A DNA stretch of 64,000 bases from Barnesiella intestinihominis YIT 11860 (GTDB taxonomy: Bacteria > Bacteroidota > Bacteroidia > Bacteroidales > Barnesiellaceae): NCBI RefSeq assembly GCF_000296465.1, contig NZ_JH815203.1:558001-622000 (forward strand), in the 5' to 3' direction. Position numbers and translations under genes: made by a program. Positions 7,592 through 23,600 of this stretch are shown here, one piece after another. Each line of letters starts with the position of its first letter. The stretch's first letter is position 1. The notes under the pieces were generated by a model that was not told the DNA's origin, did no database searches, and saw only the letters and a program-made list of their open reading frames with translations.

Positions 7592-8941
7592 ATGGATAAA
7601 TTTACACCCGAATATATCCAAAATGTTCAGCAAATCATTAAAAACGACGAAAAAGACAAAGCCCGTGAATTACTGAAAGATTTGCACCCGGCCGATATAG
7701 CGGAACTATATCAACAGTTGAACCTCGACGAAGCAGAGTATATCTACATGCTTTTGGACGGGGAAAAAGCGGCAGATGTACTTCTCGAACTAGATGAAGA
7801 CGATCGGGAAAAAATGTTGAAACAACTGCCAAGCGAAGTCATCGCCAAACAGTTTATCGACTACATGGATTCCGACGATGCCGTGGACCTCATTCGGGAA
7901 ATGGACGAAGACGCTCAGGAAGAGATCCTCTCCCACATCGACGACGTAGAACAAGCCGGAGACATCGTTGACTTGTTGAAATACGATGAAGACACCGCCG
8001 GTGGTCTCATGGGAACAGAAATGGTTGTCGTAAACGAAAATTGGAGTATGCCCGAATGCGTCAAACAAATGCGGATACAAGCAGAAGAGCTAGGGCAGCT
8101 TTATTATGTCTATGTAGTGGACGATGACGACAGATTGAAAGGAGTTTTCCCCCTAAAAAAAATGATTACCAATCCCTCTGCCTCAAAGATAAAGCACGTC
8201 ATGCGTAAAGACCCTGTATCGGTAAAGACCGATACTCCTATCAATGACGTAGCTATGACTTTCGAAAAATACGACTTGGTAGCCGTACCGGTGATAGACA
8301 GTATCGGACGTTTGGTAGGGCAGATTACGGTCGACGACATCATGGACGAAGTTCGTGAACAATCGGAACGAGAATATCAATTGGCATCGGGTTTGTCCCA
8401 AGACGTGGAATCGAACGACACTGTTTTCACTCAAACGGCAGCCCGGCTACCGTGGCTGCTCATCGGTATGGTCGGAGGGTTGGCAAACTCGGTAATCTTA
8501 GGAAATTTTGAATCGAACATCGCTAAAAATCCGGCCACAGCACTCTTCATACCACTAATCGGCGGTACGGGAGGAAATGTGGGAATACAATCATCGGCCA
8601 TCGTAGTACAAGGTTTAGCGAACGGTAAATTAGATTTAAAAACGGCGGGAAAACAATTATTCAAAGAATTAGGCGTAGCCCTGATCAACGCCTGCATGAT
8701 ATCCCTACTCGTATTCGTTTACAACTGGTTTTTCCTCGACAATATAGCGACTACGGTATCCGTATCGCTTTCCTTGTTTGCCGTAGTGATTTTTGCCTCC
8801 ATTTTCGGGACTCTCGTCCCTTTAACCCTCGAACGATTCAAAATAGACCCAGCCATAGCCACAGGGCCTTTTATCACCATCACCAATGACATTATAGGTA
8901 TGCTCATTTACATGAGTATCAGCTATGCGCTCTCTATATAA
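7592..8941 (+). CDS. mgtE: Magnesium transporter MgtE
   Basis: This is a 449-residue Mg2+ channel of the MgtE family. An acidic, helical MgtE N domain (about 1-130, many DEDD runs that sense cytoplasmic Mg2+) is followed by two CBS domains (about 130-260) and a plug helix. The C-terminal membrane part has five helices carrying the family segments PWLLIGMVGGL, GGTGGNVGIQSSA and TNDIIGMLIY. The GGNVG region lines the pore in known members. No metal-sensing riboswitch is apparent in the 62-base gap upstream. Confidence 0.95.
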   Translation: MDKFTPEYIQNVQQIIKNDEKDKARELLKDLHPADIAELYQQLNLDEAEYIYMLLDGEKAADVLLELDEDDREKMLKQLPSEVIAKQFIDYMDSDDAVDLIREMDEDAQEEILSHIDDVEQAGDIVDLLKYDEDTAGGLMGTEMVVVNENWSMPECVKQMRIQAEELGQLYYVYVVDDDDRLKGVFPLKKMITNPSASKIKHVMRKDPVSVKTDTPINDVAMTFEKYDLVAVPVIDSIGRLVGQITVDDIMDEVREQSEREYQLASGLSQDVESNDTVFTQTAARLPWLLIGMVGGLANSVILGNFESNIAKNPATALFIPLIGGTGGNVGIQSSAIVVQGLANGKLDLKTAGKQLFKELGVALINACMISLLVFVYNWFFLDNIATTVSVSLSLFAVVIFASIFGTLVPLTLERFKIDPAIATGPFITITNDIIGMLIYMSISYALSI

Positions 8942-8995
8942 ACCCCTATTTGAATAAAATATCGCTATCAACCGTAAAATTCTGCCAGTTATTTG

Positions 8996-9003
8996 TATTT
9001 TTG
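8996..9003 (+). promoter_or_regulatory. Predicted -7 element for the acyltransferase gene
   Basis: TATTTTTG lies 33 bases before the ATG at 9036, with candidate upstream elements in the AT-rich 50 bases before it. Confidence 0.5.
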
Positions 9004-9035
9004 CACTTTTCGATTTAACCGACACAAGCTCAAAA

Positions 9036-9854
9036 ATGAAAAGATACGTATTAAATATATCCGATTTACAAGACATTGCACCCCAGTTCAAAAGCGAAAG
9101 TGGAACCAAGATTCTCAAATACCTTTTCAACCTTTGCAAAATCAACGAGATCAATGCTTTGTACGATCGCTCCTGCGATTATCGGGGAGCAGCATTTTGC
9201 AATTCTATTATAGACGATTTGGACATCACTTGCCAAATCGACCACGAAGAGAAACTCGATAACTTACCCGAAGGTGCTTTCATCACAGTCTCGAATCACC
9301 CGTTCGGAGCACTCGATGGCGTTATTCTCATCAAACTACTTGCCAATCGCCGCCCCGACTACAAAGTCATGGTCAATTGGATATTGAACCATGTCGAAGC
9401 CATGTCCGACAATTTCATTGCCGTAGACCCCTACTCCAATCCAGACAGACGAAAAGTCTCCCTCAATGGAATAAAAGAGGCTCTACTTCAAGCTAAAAAC
9501 GGACATCCTCTCGGCTTTTTCCCCGCCGGGGCTGTCTCTAAACTAAGATGGGACCTTCGCATTGAAGATAGAGAATGGCAATCCAGTATAATCAGATTGA
9601 TTCAGCAATTAAAGAAACCCGTCGTCCCCATTTTCTTTCATGGACATAACTCGCTATTTTATACGATATTAAGGATATTCAGTTGGAAAATGTGCGCCAT
9701 GCGATTACCTGCCGAAGTATTCAAAAAAGAACACAAAACTATACGCATCTCTGTGGGAGACGCCATTTCTCCCGAAACGTTGGCTCAATATCCCACCATT
9801 AAAGAATTGGAGAAATTCTTAAAGCAAGAAACCTATAAATTGAAAAAACGATAA
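9036..9854 (+). CDS. Lysophospholipid acyltransferase-family protein (PlsC-like)
   Basis: This 272-residue protein carries the acyltransferase block SNHPFGALDG (His88, Asp94; the His-to-Asp spacing is one residue longer than the usual HX4D, as in many Bacteroidetes homologues). A downstream GFFPAGAVSKL segment corresponds to the glycerol-phosphate-binding motif, and KKPVVPIFFHG to motif IV. It probably moves an acyl chain onto a lipid in the inner membrane; ornithine-lipid or phosphatidic-acid synthesis are both possible. A strong terminator follows. Confidence 0.85.
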   Translation: MKRYVLNISDLQDIAPQFKSESGTKILKYLFNLCKINEINALYDRSCDYRGAAFCNSIIDDLDITCQIDHEEKLDNLPEGAFITVSNHPFGALDGVILIKLLANRRPDYKVMVNWILNHVEAMSDNFIAVDPYSNPDRRKVSLNGIKEALLQAKNGHPLGFFPAGAVSKLRWDLRIEDREWQSSIIRLIQQLKKPVVPIFFHGHNSLFYTILRIFSWKMCAMRLPAEVFKKEHKTIRISVGDAISPETLAQYPTIKELEKFLKQETYKLKKR

Positions 9855-9872
9855 TAACTATAAATTTACAAA

Positions 9873-9915
9873 GGAATCCGTTTTAGTGTAACAATCACTA
9901 AAACGGATTCCTTTT
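9873..9915 (+). terminator. Rho-independent terminator after the acyltransferase gene
   Basis: This is a perfect 16-bp stem (9873-9888 with 9896-9911) and a 7-base loop, followed by TTTTCTTCT. Confidence 0.93.
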
Positions 9916-9942
9916 CTTCTGTCGTGGCAAAATCTCTACCTA

Positions 9943-9970
9943 TAAAAAGGAGCCATAATCATACGGCTCC
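9943..9970 (-). terminator. Rho-independent terminator of the PUL
   Basis: On the minus strand GGAGCC...GGCTCC (loop 10 bases) is followed by TTTTTATA. It lies 32 bases past the GH2 stop, so it ends the long PUL transcript. Confidence 0.75.
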
Positions 9971-10001
9971 CGATTTCGCCCCGTTCAAAACCTATCCGAA
10001 T

Positions 10002-14694
<4,693 letters not shown>

Positions 14695-14785
14695 ATCTAT
14701 TTTTCTACTAAAATAAACATATTTTTTTACACTTTCCCTCGAACAGGCCATTTATTTACAACCGGAGAAAAAAGTATTAATTATT

Positions 14786-17104
14786 TTAATTTACAATCAA
14801 CTCATCGAAATACATCCATATCTTCTGATCTTCACGTATATCTCCGATGGGACAAAGTCCGGGATTTTCCATTTCGAGCTTCAAATATCGGGCATTCAAA
14901 TCCAACCCACTGAAAACGGCATCTTCCACGGCTGTACGATTCTTAAAAATATCCTCCTGAAAAAAAGTAATCTCTCCTACCGGAACGAATGTTTTTTTAT
15001 TGTTCGATACAGATAACCGAATTAGCGAAGGTTTATGAACGGCCATTCCAGAGTTAGTGATACACCCTATACGAACTTCTTTCACCGGAGTCCTTTTTCC
15101 CATATCCAGAACAAACGATGCATCTTCGTCATACCACCCGGCCCATTCGAAATCGGTATGACGCAAACTGCCTCTAATACCATTGGTCAACACATATCGT
15201 TTTTCATTCGAAGCCAATACCTCTTTTCCCGTAGCCTTGTTCCACTGTAAATCCAGGAGCAAAGTCTCCCCCATTTTCTCTCCGTTCATGAAAGTCGCGG
15301 CTTTCATACAGGTCGTACTCTTTACCGTCAAGGGAGAAGCGTAAAGACTCGACGATGCGACAGGTTCCGTTCCATCTTCGGTATATCGGATTTCTACATC
15401 AGGCCTAATACACGAAAGCTCCACCAACAACTTTTTCCCCTTTGGGGTAACCTTATGATCTATATTGTACATCGAGCGGGCACAAGTAATATCCATTGCC
15501 TCGATATGAGGCAAAACCTTATCGATCCTTTTCAAAAAATCGGGCCAGTCTTTTGTCCCTTTTTTTGCCCAAGCGATGTCAGACAACGCCAATAACCGAG
15601 GGAATAACTGATATTCCACATCATCGGGAGAATTACAAAATTCTGTCCACATAGATGCCTGTACCCCCATCAACAAATCCTCATAAACAGGGTTCCATTC
15701 CTCTTGAACGGGCTCATAAGTATATACGTCTTTTAATGTATTATTTCCGAAATAGGTCAAAGGCTCAAACCACTGAGGCCCCTGATAGCGGATAAAGTAA
15801 AGACTCCTAGCAGGCGTCATAATAAACCGATGCCCTTGTGCGGCAGCTTTCAACGCCGCTTTTCCAAAACCTTGCCAACCATAAATAATCGCACCTTCGG
15901 GCAATGTGCTGTTCGTTAATTCGTCCCAACCCATCACTTCTTTACCCTTGCTCCTTACATAATTGCTCATACGAGTCATGAAATAGCTCTGCAACTCCTC
16001 GGTATGTTCTATATGCTCGGCCTCCATGCGAGCCCGACATTTCGGACACTTCGCCCAATTTACCTTCGAGGCTTCGTCTCCCCCCAAATGAATATACTTA
16101 GAAGGGAACAGTTCCGACACTTCGTCAATTACATCTTCCAGAAACGAAAAGACACTGTCATTACCGGCACAATAAACGATCTCTGAATTTTTACCACCGA
16201 TACCGGGCAACACACCGACAAAACGATCTACGACCGGGCATGCCAATTCAGGATAAGCAGCCAATGAAGAGTTCGTATGAGCCGGCATCTCTATTTCGGG
16301 AATAATCTCGATTTGCCGTAATGCGGCAAATCGAATAATCTCTCTCATATCGTCCTGAGTATAATACCCTCCGACAGAGACAGGTTCTCCTTCCTCTTGA
16401 TTCCTACGATTCGGAAAAGGCTCATCGCGTTTCACCCGCCAAGCTCCCACTTGCGTCAATCGCGGATATTTTTTTATCTCCAATCGCCAACCGTTATCAT
16501 CGACCAAATGCAAATGTATCTTATTTATTTTCAAAAACGAAGCTGCATCTATAATCTTCAATAAATTGTGCTTAGGCATGAAATACCGCGATACATCTAT
16601 CATAAGCCCCCGATAACCGAACCGAGGACGATCGTTAACAGTCATCACAGGGATCTTATACTCCATCGTTCTATTCTGCTTCTTGCCCTCTACCACACCT
16701 GCCGGCAATAGTTGGCGTAGCGATTGTAAAGCATAAAAGAATCCGGCATCGCCCGCAGATTCTATTAGAATTTTTTCCGAGGTAACGATCAAATTATATG
16801 CCTCATCGGGCAAAGACGTAACTGTTTTCAATCGTACATCGGCCGTTTCAGAACCGATCATAATGCTAGGTATAAAACCGGTCTGCCGCCCCAATAGAGT
16901 TACAAAGTCGGATACCATACGTAACTGAGATTCATTTTCAACCCCGAACTTCATATCGGCATTGAAATAGAAATATCCCTCACCTACCGAATACTCTGCT
17001 GGAACCGGAACCACAGGTAAAAAGGTATTTGCGACCGGAGCTCCTATACAAAAAGATGCACAAAACCAAAAAGAGCCTAAGACTAACGCTTTTCTTATCT
17101 TCAT
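14786..17104 (-). CDS. Glycoside hydrolase family 20 beta-N-acetylhexosaminidase
   Basis: This 772-residue exported enzyme releases terminal GlcNAc or GalNAc. It has a signal peptide (MKIRKALVLGSFWFCASFCIGA), the GH20 b domain, then the barrel with NKIHLHLVDDNGWRLEIKKYP and the catalytic HLGGDEASKVNW, where Asp-Glu drive substrate-assisted catalysis. The C-terminal 200 residues look like a chitobiase-type sheet domain followed by an F5/8-type-C carbohydrate-binding module (FEWAGWYDEDASFVLDMG). The start at 17104 gives the better signal peptide than 17113. It is flanked by the two sulfatase genes of the PUL. Confidence 0.94.
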   Translation of the reverse strand: MKIRKALVLGSFWFCASFCIGAPVANTFLPVVPVPAEYSVGEGYFYFNADMKFGVENESQLRMVSDFVTLLGRQTGFIPSIMIGSETADVRLKTVTSLPDEAYNLIVTSEKILIESAGDAGFFYALQSLRQLLPAGVVEGKKQNRTMEYKIPVMTVNDRPRFGYRGLMIDVSRYFMPKHNLLKIIDAASFLKINKIHLHLVDDNGWRLEIKKYPRLTQVGAWRVKRDEPFPNRRNQEEGEPVSVGGYYTQDDMREIIRFAALRQIEIIPEIEMPAHTNSSLAAYPELACPVVDRFVGVLPGIGGKNSEIVYCAGNDSVFSFLEDVIDEVSELFPSKYIHLGGDEASKVNWAKCPKCRARMEAEHIEHTEELQSYFMTRMSNYVRSKGKEVMGWDELTNSTLPEGAIIYGWQGFGKAALKAAAQGHRFIMTPARSLYFIRYQGPQWFEPLTYFGNNTLKDVYTYEPVQEEWNPVYEDLLMGVQASMWTEFCNSPDDVEYQLFPRLLALSDIAWAKKGTKDWPDFLKRIDKVLPHIEAMDITCARSMYNIDHKVTPKGKKLLVELSCIRPDVEIRYTEDGTEPVASSSLYASPLTVKSTTCMKAATFMNGEKMGETLLLDLQWNKATGKEVLASNEKRYVLTNGIRGSLRHTDFEWAGWYDEDASFVLDMGKRTPVKEVRIGCITNSGMAVHKPSLIRLSVSNNKKTFVPVGEITFFQEDIFKNRTAVEDAVFSGLDLNARYLKLEMENPGLCPIGDIREDQKIWMYFDELIVN

Positions 17105-17125
17105 ATCAACCATTCACCGTTTTAT

Positions 17126-18691
17126 TCATTCACCAATAGGAAATTCTTTCAAAATAGGGTCGTCATACTGGACTTGCAGTCGCTTCAACTCTTTCATCAA
17201 ATCGGCTGTAACCTGCTCGGTTCCCTCTTGTCCGAAAATATTGTGCATCTCCATCGGGTCGTTTTGCAAATCATACAACTCCCACACATCTATATCGTTA
17301 TAGAAATGTATCAATTTATACCTATCGGTCCTAACGCCGTAATGACGTTTTACCGCATGCTCTGCCGGATATTCATAGAAATGATAATACAGAGAAGTTC
17401 TCCAATCGGCAGGCGACTCTCCTTTTAGCAACGGGAGCAACGACACACCCTGTATATCGGAAGGAACAGAAACACCCGCCAGTTCGAGGAATGTCGGAGC
17501 ATAATCTATATTCTGCACCAATTGAGGAATGTCTCCTCGCTTATCAAAACCTTCTGGAAGACGCATAATCAAAGGGGTACGCATTGACTCTTCATACATG
17601 AAGCGTTTATCGAACCACCCATGTTCTCCCATATAGAACCCTTGATCCGAAGTATATACGACAAGCGTATTATCAAGCAATCCTTCCTTTTCCAAGTAGT
17701 CAAGTACCTTTCCCACATTGTCGTCCAATGACTTCACCGTCTTAGCATAATCCCGCATATAACGTTGGTATTTCCAACGTACCAAGTCTTCCCCCTTCAA
17801 ATCATCTTTATAAAATTTATCGATAATAGGAGTATAAAATTTATCCCATACAGCTTTCTGGGCCGAATCCATACGCCCATAAAATTGTTCGTATAACGAT
17901 TTTAAAGGAGTTTCTTTATCAGATCGCTGCATTTTCAAATCGTAAATCAAATCCATATCCTTTGCAATACTCATTTCTTGCGAAGCGGCAGCCAAACGAC
18001 CATCATAAGTATCGAAGAAATTTTCGGGATAAGTAAACTCCTTATCTTCATATAAATTCAAATCGCAAGTATCGGCCATCCAATTGCGGTGTATTGCTTT
18101 ATGATGGATAAAAAGACAGAAAGGTTTACTTCTATCCCTCTTGTTTTGTAACCAATCGAGACTCTCGTCTGTGATGATATTGGTCACATATCCCCTTTTA
18201 TTCACGGTATCATTTGTCTGCGTAATAAAATCGGGATTATAATAATCGCCTTGACCCGGCAGAATTTCCCAAAAGTCGAATCCCGTAGGCAATGTTTCCA
18301 AATGCCATTTCCCGACAATAGCGGTTTGATAACCAGCCTGCTGCAACAGTTTCGGCATGGTCTGCTGAGTTCCATCAAATTTACAGGTCGTATTATCGGT
18401 AAACCCGTTTTTATGACTGAACTTCCCGGTCAACATACAAGCCCGGCTCGGCCCGCTGAGCGAGTTAGAAACAAAACTGTTGGTAAACCTCACTCCATCT
18501 TTCGCTATGCGGTCGAGATTAGGAGTCTCTATATACCGTGTATCATAACAGCTCATCATCTGAGACGTATGATCGTCGGTCATAATATAAACGATATTCA
18601 ATGGTTTCTGTCTACTTTGACAAGAAACGAGACCACCCAATACAGCAAAAGAGGCCGCCGTGTAAAAGAAATTAGGACTGATCGATTTCAT
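17126..18691 (-). CDS. Lipoprotein sulfatase, likely N-acetylglucosamine-6-sulfatase type
   Basis: This is a 521-residue sulfatase with a lipobox (GGLVSC, Cys24), so it is probably anchored in a membrane facing the periplasm. MTDDH supplies metal ligands and SGPSR (79-83) is the S-type maturation motif. The sequence around NSLSGPSRACMLTGK and TTCKFDGTQQTMPKLLQQAGYQTAIVGKWHL resembles from memory the S1_11 group of Bacteroides GlcNAc-6-O-sulfatases. That would expose GlcNAc ends for the GH20 enzyme encoded next to it. The ATG at 18691 is used because the upstream extension has no signal sequence. Confidence 0.88.
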   Translation of the reverse strand: MKSISPNFFYTAASFAVLGGLVSCQSRQKPLNIVYIMTDDHTSQMMSCYDTRYIETPNLDRIAKDGVRFTNSFVSNSLSGPSRACMLTGKFSHKNGFTDNTTCKFDGTQQTMPKLLQQAGYQTAIVGKWHLETLPTGFDFWEILPGQGDYYNPDFITQTNDTVNKRGYVTNIITDESLDWLQNKRDRSKPFCLFIHHKAIHRNWMADTCDLNLYEDKEFTYPENFFDTYDGRLAAASQEMSIAKDMDLIYDLKMQRSDKETPLKSLYEQFYGRMDSAQKAVWDKFYTPIIDKFYKDDLKGEDLVRWKYQRYMRDYAKTVKSLDDNVGKVLDYLEKEGLLDNTLVVYTSDQGFYMGEHGWFDKRFMYEESMRTPLIMRLPEGFDKRGDIPQLVQNIDYAPTFLELAGVSVPSDIQGVSLLPLLKGESPADWRTSLYYHFYEYPAEHAVKRHYGVRTDRYKLIHFYNDIDVWELYDLQNDPMEMHNIFGQEGTEQVTADLMKELKRLQVQYDDPILKEFPIGE

Positions 18692-18848
18692 AAGCAACGG
18701 TATAATATTATATAATTTTATATGACACAATATAGCACCGGAATACAATTTACGACACATCGAATCGTGTACGAAAGTATTCCACAAAACACTTTGTAAA
18801 ATAATGAATGCCCGGAAAAACCGAGTCATTCATTATTTATACGGTATA

Positions 18849-20684
18849 TCAATATCCGAAGTTTTGGTCTGCGGCCGACAATCCGTCGTTAGCACTTAAT
18901 TCGGAATGAGGAATCGGTAAATGCAGATTCTTTTTCAAGAAACTCTCGTCGCTCACTTTTCCATAGAACGTCGCATCCTCCCCGAAATAACGATCTCTAA
19001 ACCTTTGATCCGGGTTGTTGTGTTGAGCCTCTCCTTCACAATGCTCGTAAGTTATATCATGACGGTTCACGATTTCCAATGCCATTTTCAAAGTCTCCGT
19101 TCCCCCTCGACGTATATCGAAATACATCTCGGGCTCGGCAGCCAACTCAAACAACCGTTCATAAAATATTTTCTTACGCATTTGGTCTTTGGACAATCCA
19201 CGGGGGAAATCAACCGGTTGCGAGGCTTCTGGCGAAACCGAAGTACGCGCCCTTCTCAAAACCTCATTTACCAGATTGGCCGCTCTATCCGTTTCATCTA
19301 ATTCGTTATACACATCGGCCATTAGCAACAAAAAATCGGCATAACGGTACAATATGATATTGTTGTTGCTCTGTTGCGCTTGACAATTAAAATCGATCTG
19401 TTTTTTCCACAAAGGCCACCCTGCATGATCACCCACCGACGTCGCAAACTGTCCCACCAAATTAACGACATTCTTTTCGCCTGTCGTCGTATTCTCGGTG
19501 TAAAACTGTTCCTGCAAAACCGTCAATTCCTCTACGGTAGGGTTAGTAGGATCGTCCATCTGGTCATACGGGATATAAGCAACTGCATCCGCTACACGGC
19601 TCGTCGATTTGGTCTTATACGTCTTATATGGATAAGTATATACCGAATCACTTATCAAGTGATAAGAACTGCCGTTTTTCACATCGTACCACCGAGTCAA
19701 AAACGTAGCATCATACCGAGGATCTCCCGGATAAGTTCCACGGAACAGATCGTGAAATGCTTTGGTCGAACGGATACGCTGATAAGCCGTACCCGGCGAT
19801 GCATTGTCGGCAGCAAAAATCCAATTCAATCTATTCCAAGAATAATCCGACGAAGTAGTAAAATTCAACTGGAAGATAGATTCCGGCGAATTCTGCACAT
19901 GGTTTACAAAAAGATCGGAATAACGGCTCTGCAATGAATACTTTCCATAAACCAAATCGCACCAGAATTTAGCATCTTTTAAATAATCGGCTTTGCGGTC
20001 GGCCAAATCGGGATTACACGAAAGCATCCAATTCAGTTTGGCCAAATAAGCGGCAACTCCCAACTTATCGATATATCCGTCAACGTGTTCGCCATTCTCC
20101 GGCAAATTGTCATACGCATACTTCCAATCGATGAAAATCTGGCCGACAACGTCGATAAAAGACGATTTCGGTTCCGAAATCGCATCATGGGCCGACGGTT
20201 CGATCCGCAAAGGAACATCACCCCACATCATAGAAAGATAGTAATAACACAACCCGCGAATAAACGAAGCCTGCGCCGTGTAGTTTTCTTTCAGATCTTC
20301 ACTCAACGAACCGTTATTCATATTCACGATGAAAGTATTACATTCTTGGATAGCTTTGTACAATCCTCGCCAAGCCCACAGCACGGCATCGCCGGCCGTA
20401 GTGGCATTCAACGAAGCGTAACGGTCCGGTTCCGAACCATTTGTCTGCGACCACGAGAGCCCCGATGACCCCACTGACATTTCATAAACACCCTGTCCGA
20501 AACAGTCTTGTGTCGTCAAATAGCCATAACAAGCGTCCAAAGCCTGCTTAGCAGTCTCTTCCGAATCGAATATAACGGTATTATCCACAGAGTACTTGGG
20601 ATTCTCGTCGAGCCAGTCTTCACAAGAAGAGAAAGTGACACCCGTCACTATTCCCAAGACAATTATATATTTTAGCGATTTCAT
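18849..20684 (-). CDS. SusD/RagB-family outer-membrane glycan-binding lipoprotein
   Basis: This 611-residue lipoprotein (lipobox VTFSSC near residue 20) opens with the family phrase EDWLDENPKYSV. It has an N-terminal TPR-rich half (FIRGLCYYYLSMMWGDVPL, the usual SusD helix) and ends LPIPHSELSANDGLSAADQNFGY. SusD proteins form the lid of the SusC barrel and bind the incoming oligosaccharide. The gene follows susC after 13 bases. Confidence 0.95.
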   Translation of the reverse strand: MKSLKYIIVLGIVTGVTFSSCEDWLDENPKYSVDNTVIFDSEETAKQALDACYGYLTTQDCFGQGVYEMSVGSSGLSWSQTNGSEPDRYASLNATTAGDAVLWAWRGLYKAIQECNTFIVNMNNGSLSEDLKENYTAQASFIRGLCYYYLSMMWGDVPLRIEPSAHDAISEPKSSFIDVVGQIFIDWKYAYDNLPENGEHVDGYIDKLGVAAYLAKLNWMLSCNPDLADRKADYLKDAKFWCDLVYGKYSLQSRYSDLFVNHVQNSPESIFQLNFTTSSDYSWNRLNWIFAADNASPGTAYQRIRSTKAFHDLFRGTYPGDPRYDATFLTRWYDVKNGSSYHLISDSVYTYPYKTYKTKSTSRVADAVAYIPYDQMDDPTNPTVEELTVLQEQFYTENTTTGEKNVVNLVGQFATSVGDHAGWPLWKKQIDFNCQAQQSNNNIILYRYADFLLLMADVYNELDETDRAANLVNEVLRRARTSVSPEASQPVDFPRGLSKDQMRKKIFYERLFELAAEPEMYFDIRRGGTETLKMALEIVNRHDITYEHCEGEAQHNNPDQRFRDRYFGEDATFYGKVSDESFLKKNLHLPIPHSELSANDGLSAADQNFGY

Positions 20685-20697
20685 AAATTACTATATA

Positions 20698-23600
20698 TTA
20701 AAATGAAACATTCAAACCAAATATAAACGACCGAGCATGAGGGAACGAACTCATATCCACTCCCGGACGTAAACCATCGAATGCAAAAGAGTTAACCTCA
20801 GGATCGTAACCACTGTAATCGGTTATAATAAAAGCATTTTTAACCGATCCGAAAATATTGATCGAATTAAACCCGATCTTTTTCATTACCGCCTTCGGTA
20901 AATTATACGAAAGGGTAATATCGGTACAACGCAAGAAACTGGCATCCTCTACATAGCGATCCAATACAGCCGGTGTAGGCAATGTATAATTTACTCTCGG
21001 ATAAGCGTTCGAACGGTTTTCGGCAGTCCACGCGCCTACCCAAGCCTCGGTTCGCAAGTTGCCACCCGTACGGTTCGGGATTGCTTGATAACGAATATTG
21101 GTATTGATCATATCCTTCCCGTGCACTCCATTAAATTGAGCCGAAAGACTCAGACCGCGCCAAGTAAAACGAGTTTGAAAACCGTAAGTAAAATCGGGAT
21201 TCGGGTTACCGATAATCACACGGTCATCGGTATTGATCACACCGTCTCCGTTCTGGTCTATGATTTTAATATCACCAGCCTGAGGCGCTCCACCCGTACT
21301 TAAATCTTGCGTTACATTATACGAACCGCCATTTGCCGGCAAATCTTCTTCCTGAACGATTCCATCGGTTTGATAACCCAAGAATAGCCCCGGCTCATGT
21401 CCTACCCAGAACAAGTGTGCATTCCCGAAGTGGTTACCCAACGAGTTTCCTTCATAAGCCAATATATTCTCATACACACCGAAATTACCTCTCGAAACAC
21501 CCAGACTATTGATCTTCGGGTTATTTTTTCCGATATTTCCCCCGAACGTCCATGTAAAGTCTTTCGTTTGGATAATATCGGCTTCGAGACTGAACTCGAT
21601 ACCTCGGTTCAACAAATTCCCCGAATTATAATAAATGCTCGGGAAACCGGCCGAAGGCGGCAATACTCTGGAAATGAGTAGGTCTCTCGTCTCTTTATTA
21701 TAAAAGTCGAACGAACCTCTCAATCTGTTTTTCAATACCCCGAAATCCACACCGACATTCCACGACTCGGTCGTTTCCCAAGTCAAACCCTCGTTCTGTA
21801 ATTTATCGACAGCCATAGCGAGAACCTTGTCACCCACAGCATTAGCATAGTCTATAATTTGGCTATAATTCGAGAAACTACTATACGGATCGATAGCCGA
21901 GTTTCCGGTCTGTCCATATCCCACTCTCACCTTAAACTGGTCGAGCCAATGCACATTATCCTTTATAAAATCTTCCTGTTCCATACGCCATGCCAATGAA
22001 AAAGAAGGGAAATATGCCCAACGATGTCCACGGGCGAAACGACTCGAACCATCGGCACGGAACGATGCCGTCGCCAGATAACGACCTTCGAGGAACGACA
22101 TGTTCACGCGTCCCAGATAAGAGAGTAACTGATAGTCTCTTTGTACGGGTTCGAGGTAAGATATGCGTTCGGCCATGTGCAATCCGTCTATACCGAAACT
22201 CATATTGGAGAACTGACGGCCCTGTGTTCTCTTATTCAGATAATTGTAATCGTCATAAGTAACAGCCCCGGTTACATCTAAATCGAGAATACGGTCGAAC
22301 GTATGATGATAATTCAACATATTCTCGACAGTGATATTGTTTTGGCTCAAATCGGTGATACCCAAAGAACCTTTATCGTTATTCCCCCGGAAAGTCTCCG
22401 TGCCGAACCAACGGGCACGATATTCGTCCCTCAAATTGCCACCTGCACGAAGATTATATGTGAGGCCTTTCCATATTTTCCACTTCAAGTCCATCGAAGC
22501 ACGAAATGCGTTCTCAGTCGTTTGGTCGTCATAATCATTCAACCAACTGAATACAGTGATCCTCTTCTCCATACCGTTCGTACCACTCAACGAAGGGTCG
22601 TCGGCGGGATACTCAAACGGTTGGGAAGTAATAGCGGTTACCGATACCGATCCTTGTGCTCCACCGTTGGCATTGCTACCCGACATCATATCGTTCTTTT
22701 TCAACGACCCGCTTAACGACAAATCCACCGATACGGTCTTCGACAAGTCCATCGACAAATTCGCACGTAAGTCCCCCTGTTGTAAACCAGTCTGTTTTAC
22801 AATACCGTTGATATCTTTGAAAGAAGCCGACACAAAATAACGTACCTTGTCGGAACCACCGTTCACCGAGACCGAATAATTCTGTGAGAAAGCCGTACGA
22901 TAAATCTCACGCTGCCAATCCCGTTCCTGCAATATGCGATACGAAGTAGGGTCGGTCTCGTCGTATTTTCCACCCGAGAAAATATAACGCACCTCGTTCC
23001 CCGATTTGAAGAACTGGCGATCGTCGGGACCAGACTGAGCATTCCGGTAATCGGCATAATCGCTCAAATTCAACATATCGTACAATCGAGTGGCATTCGC
23101 AACAGTAAAGTTAGCATTCACGTTTATGCGAGGTTTACCGCTCTTTCCTTTTTTAGTCGTAATCAATATGACACCATTAGCACCCCTCGAACCATATATC
23201 GCCGTGGCCGAGGCATCTTTCAAAATTTCAATACTCTCTATATCCGCAGGATTCAAACTGCTCAACGGATCGGCCGCAGTTTGATAATCGTCATCGCCGA
23301 ATGCAGAAGCGGCGAACTCACCCGTAGAGGCCTGAGGAATATTATCGATTACATATAACGGTTGGTTATCGCCACGTAACGAACTGGCTCCACGAATCGT
23401 TATAGAGGTAGCGGCTCCCGGAGTCGTGTTGGTAGACCCTACCACCAAACCGGCAACTTTACCTTGTAACAAGTTATCGAGAGTCACGCTCTTCGAAGCG
23501 TCCATCTCATCGGGACGTATCGACGCGATAGCTCCCGTCACATCGCTTTTCTTGACACTGCCGTAACCCACAACGACCACCTCGTCCAGCAACTGGGCAT

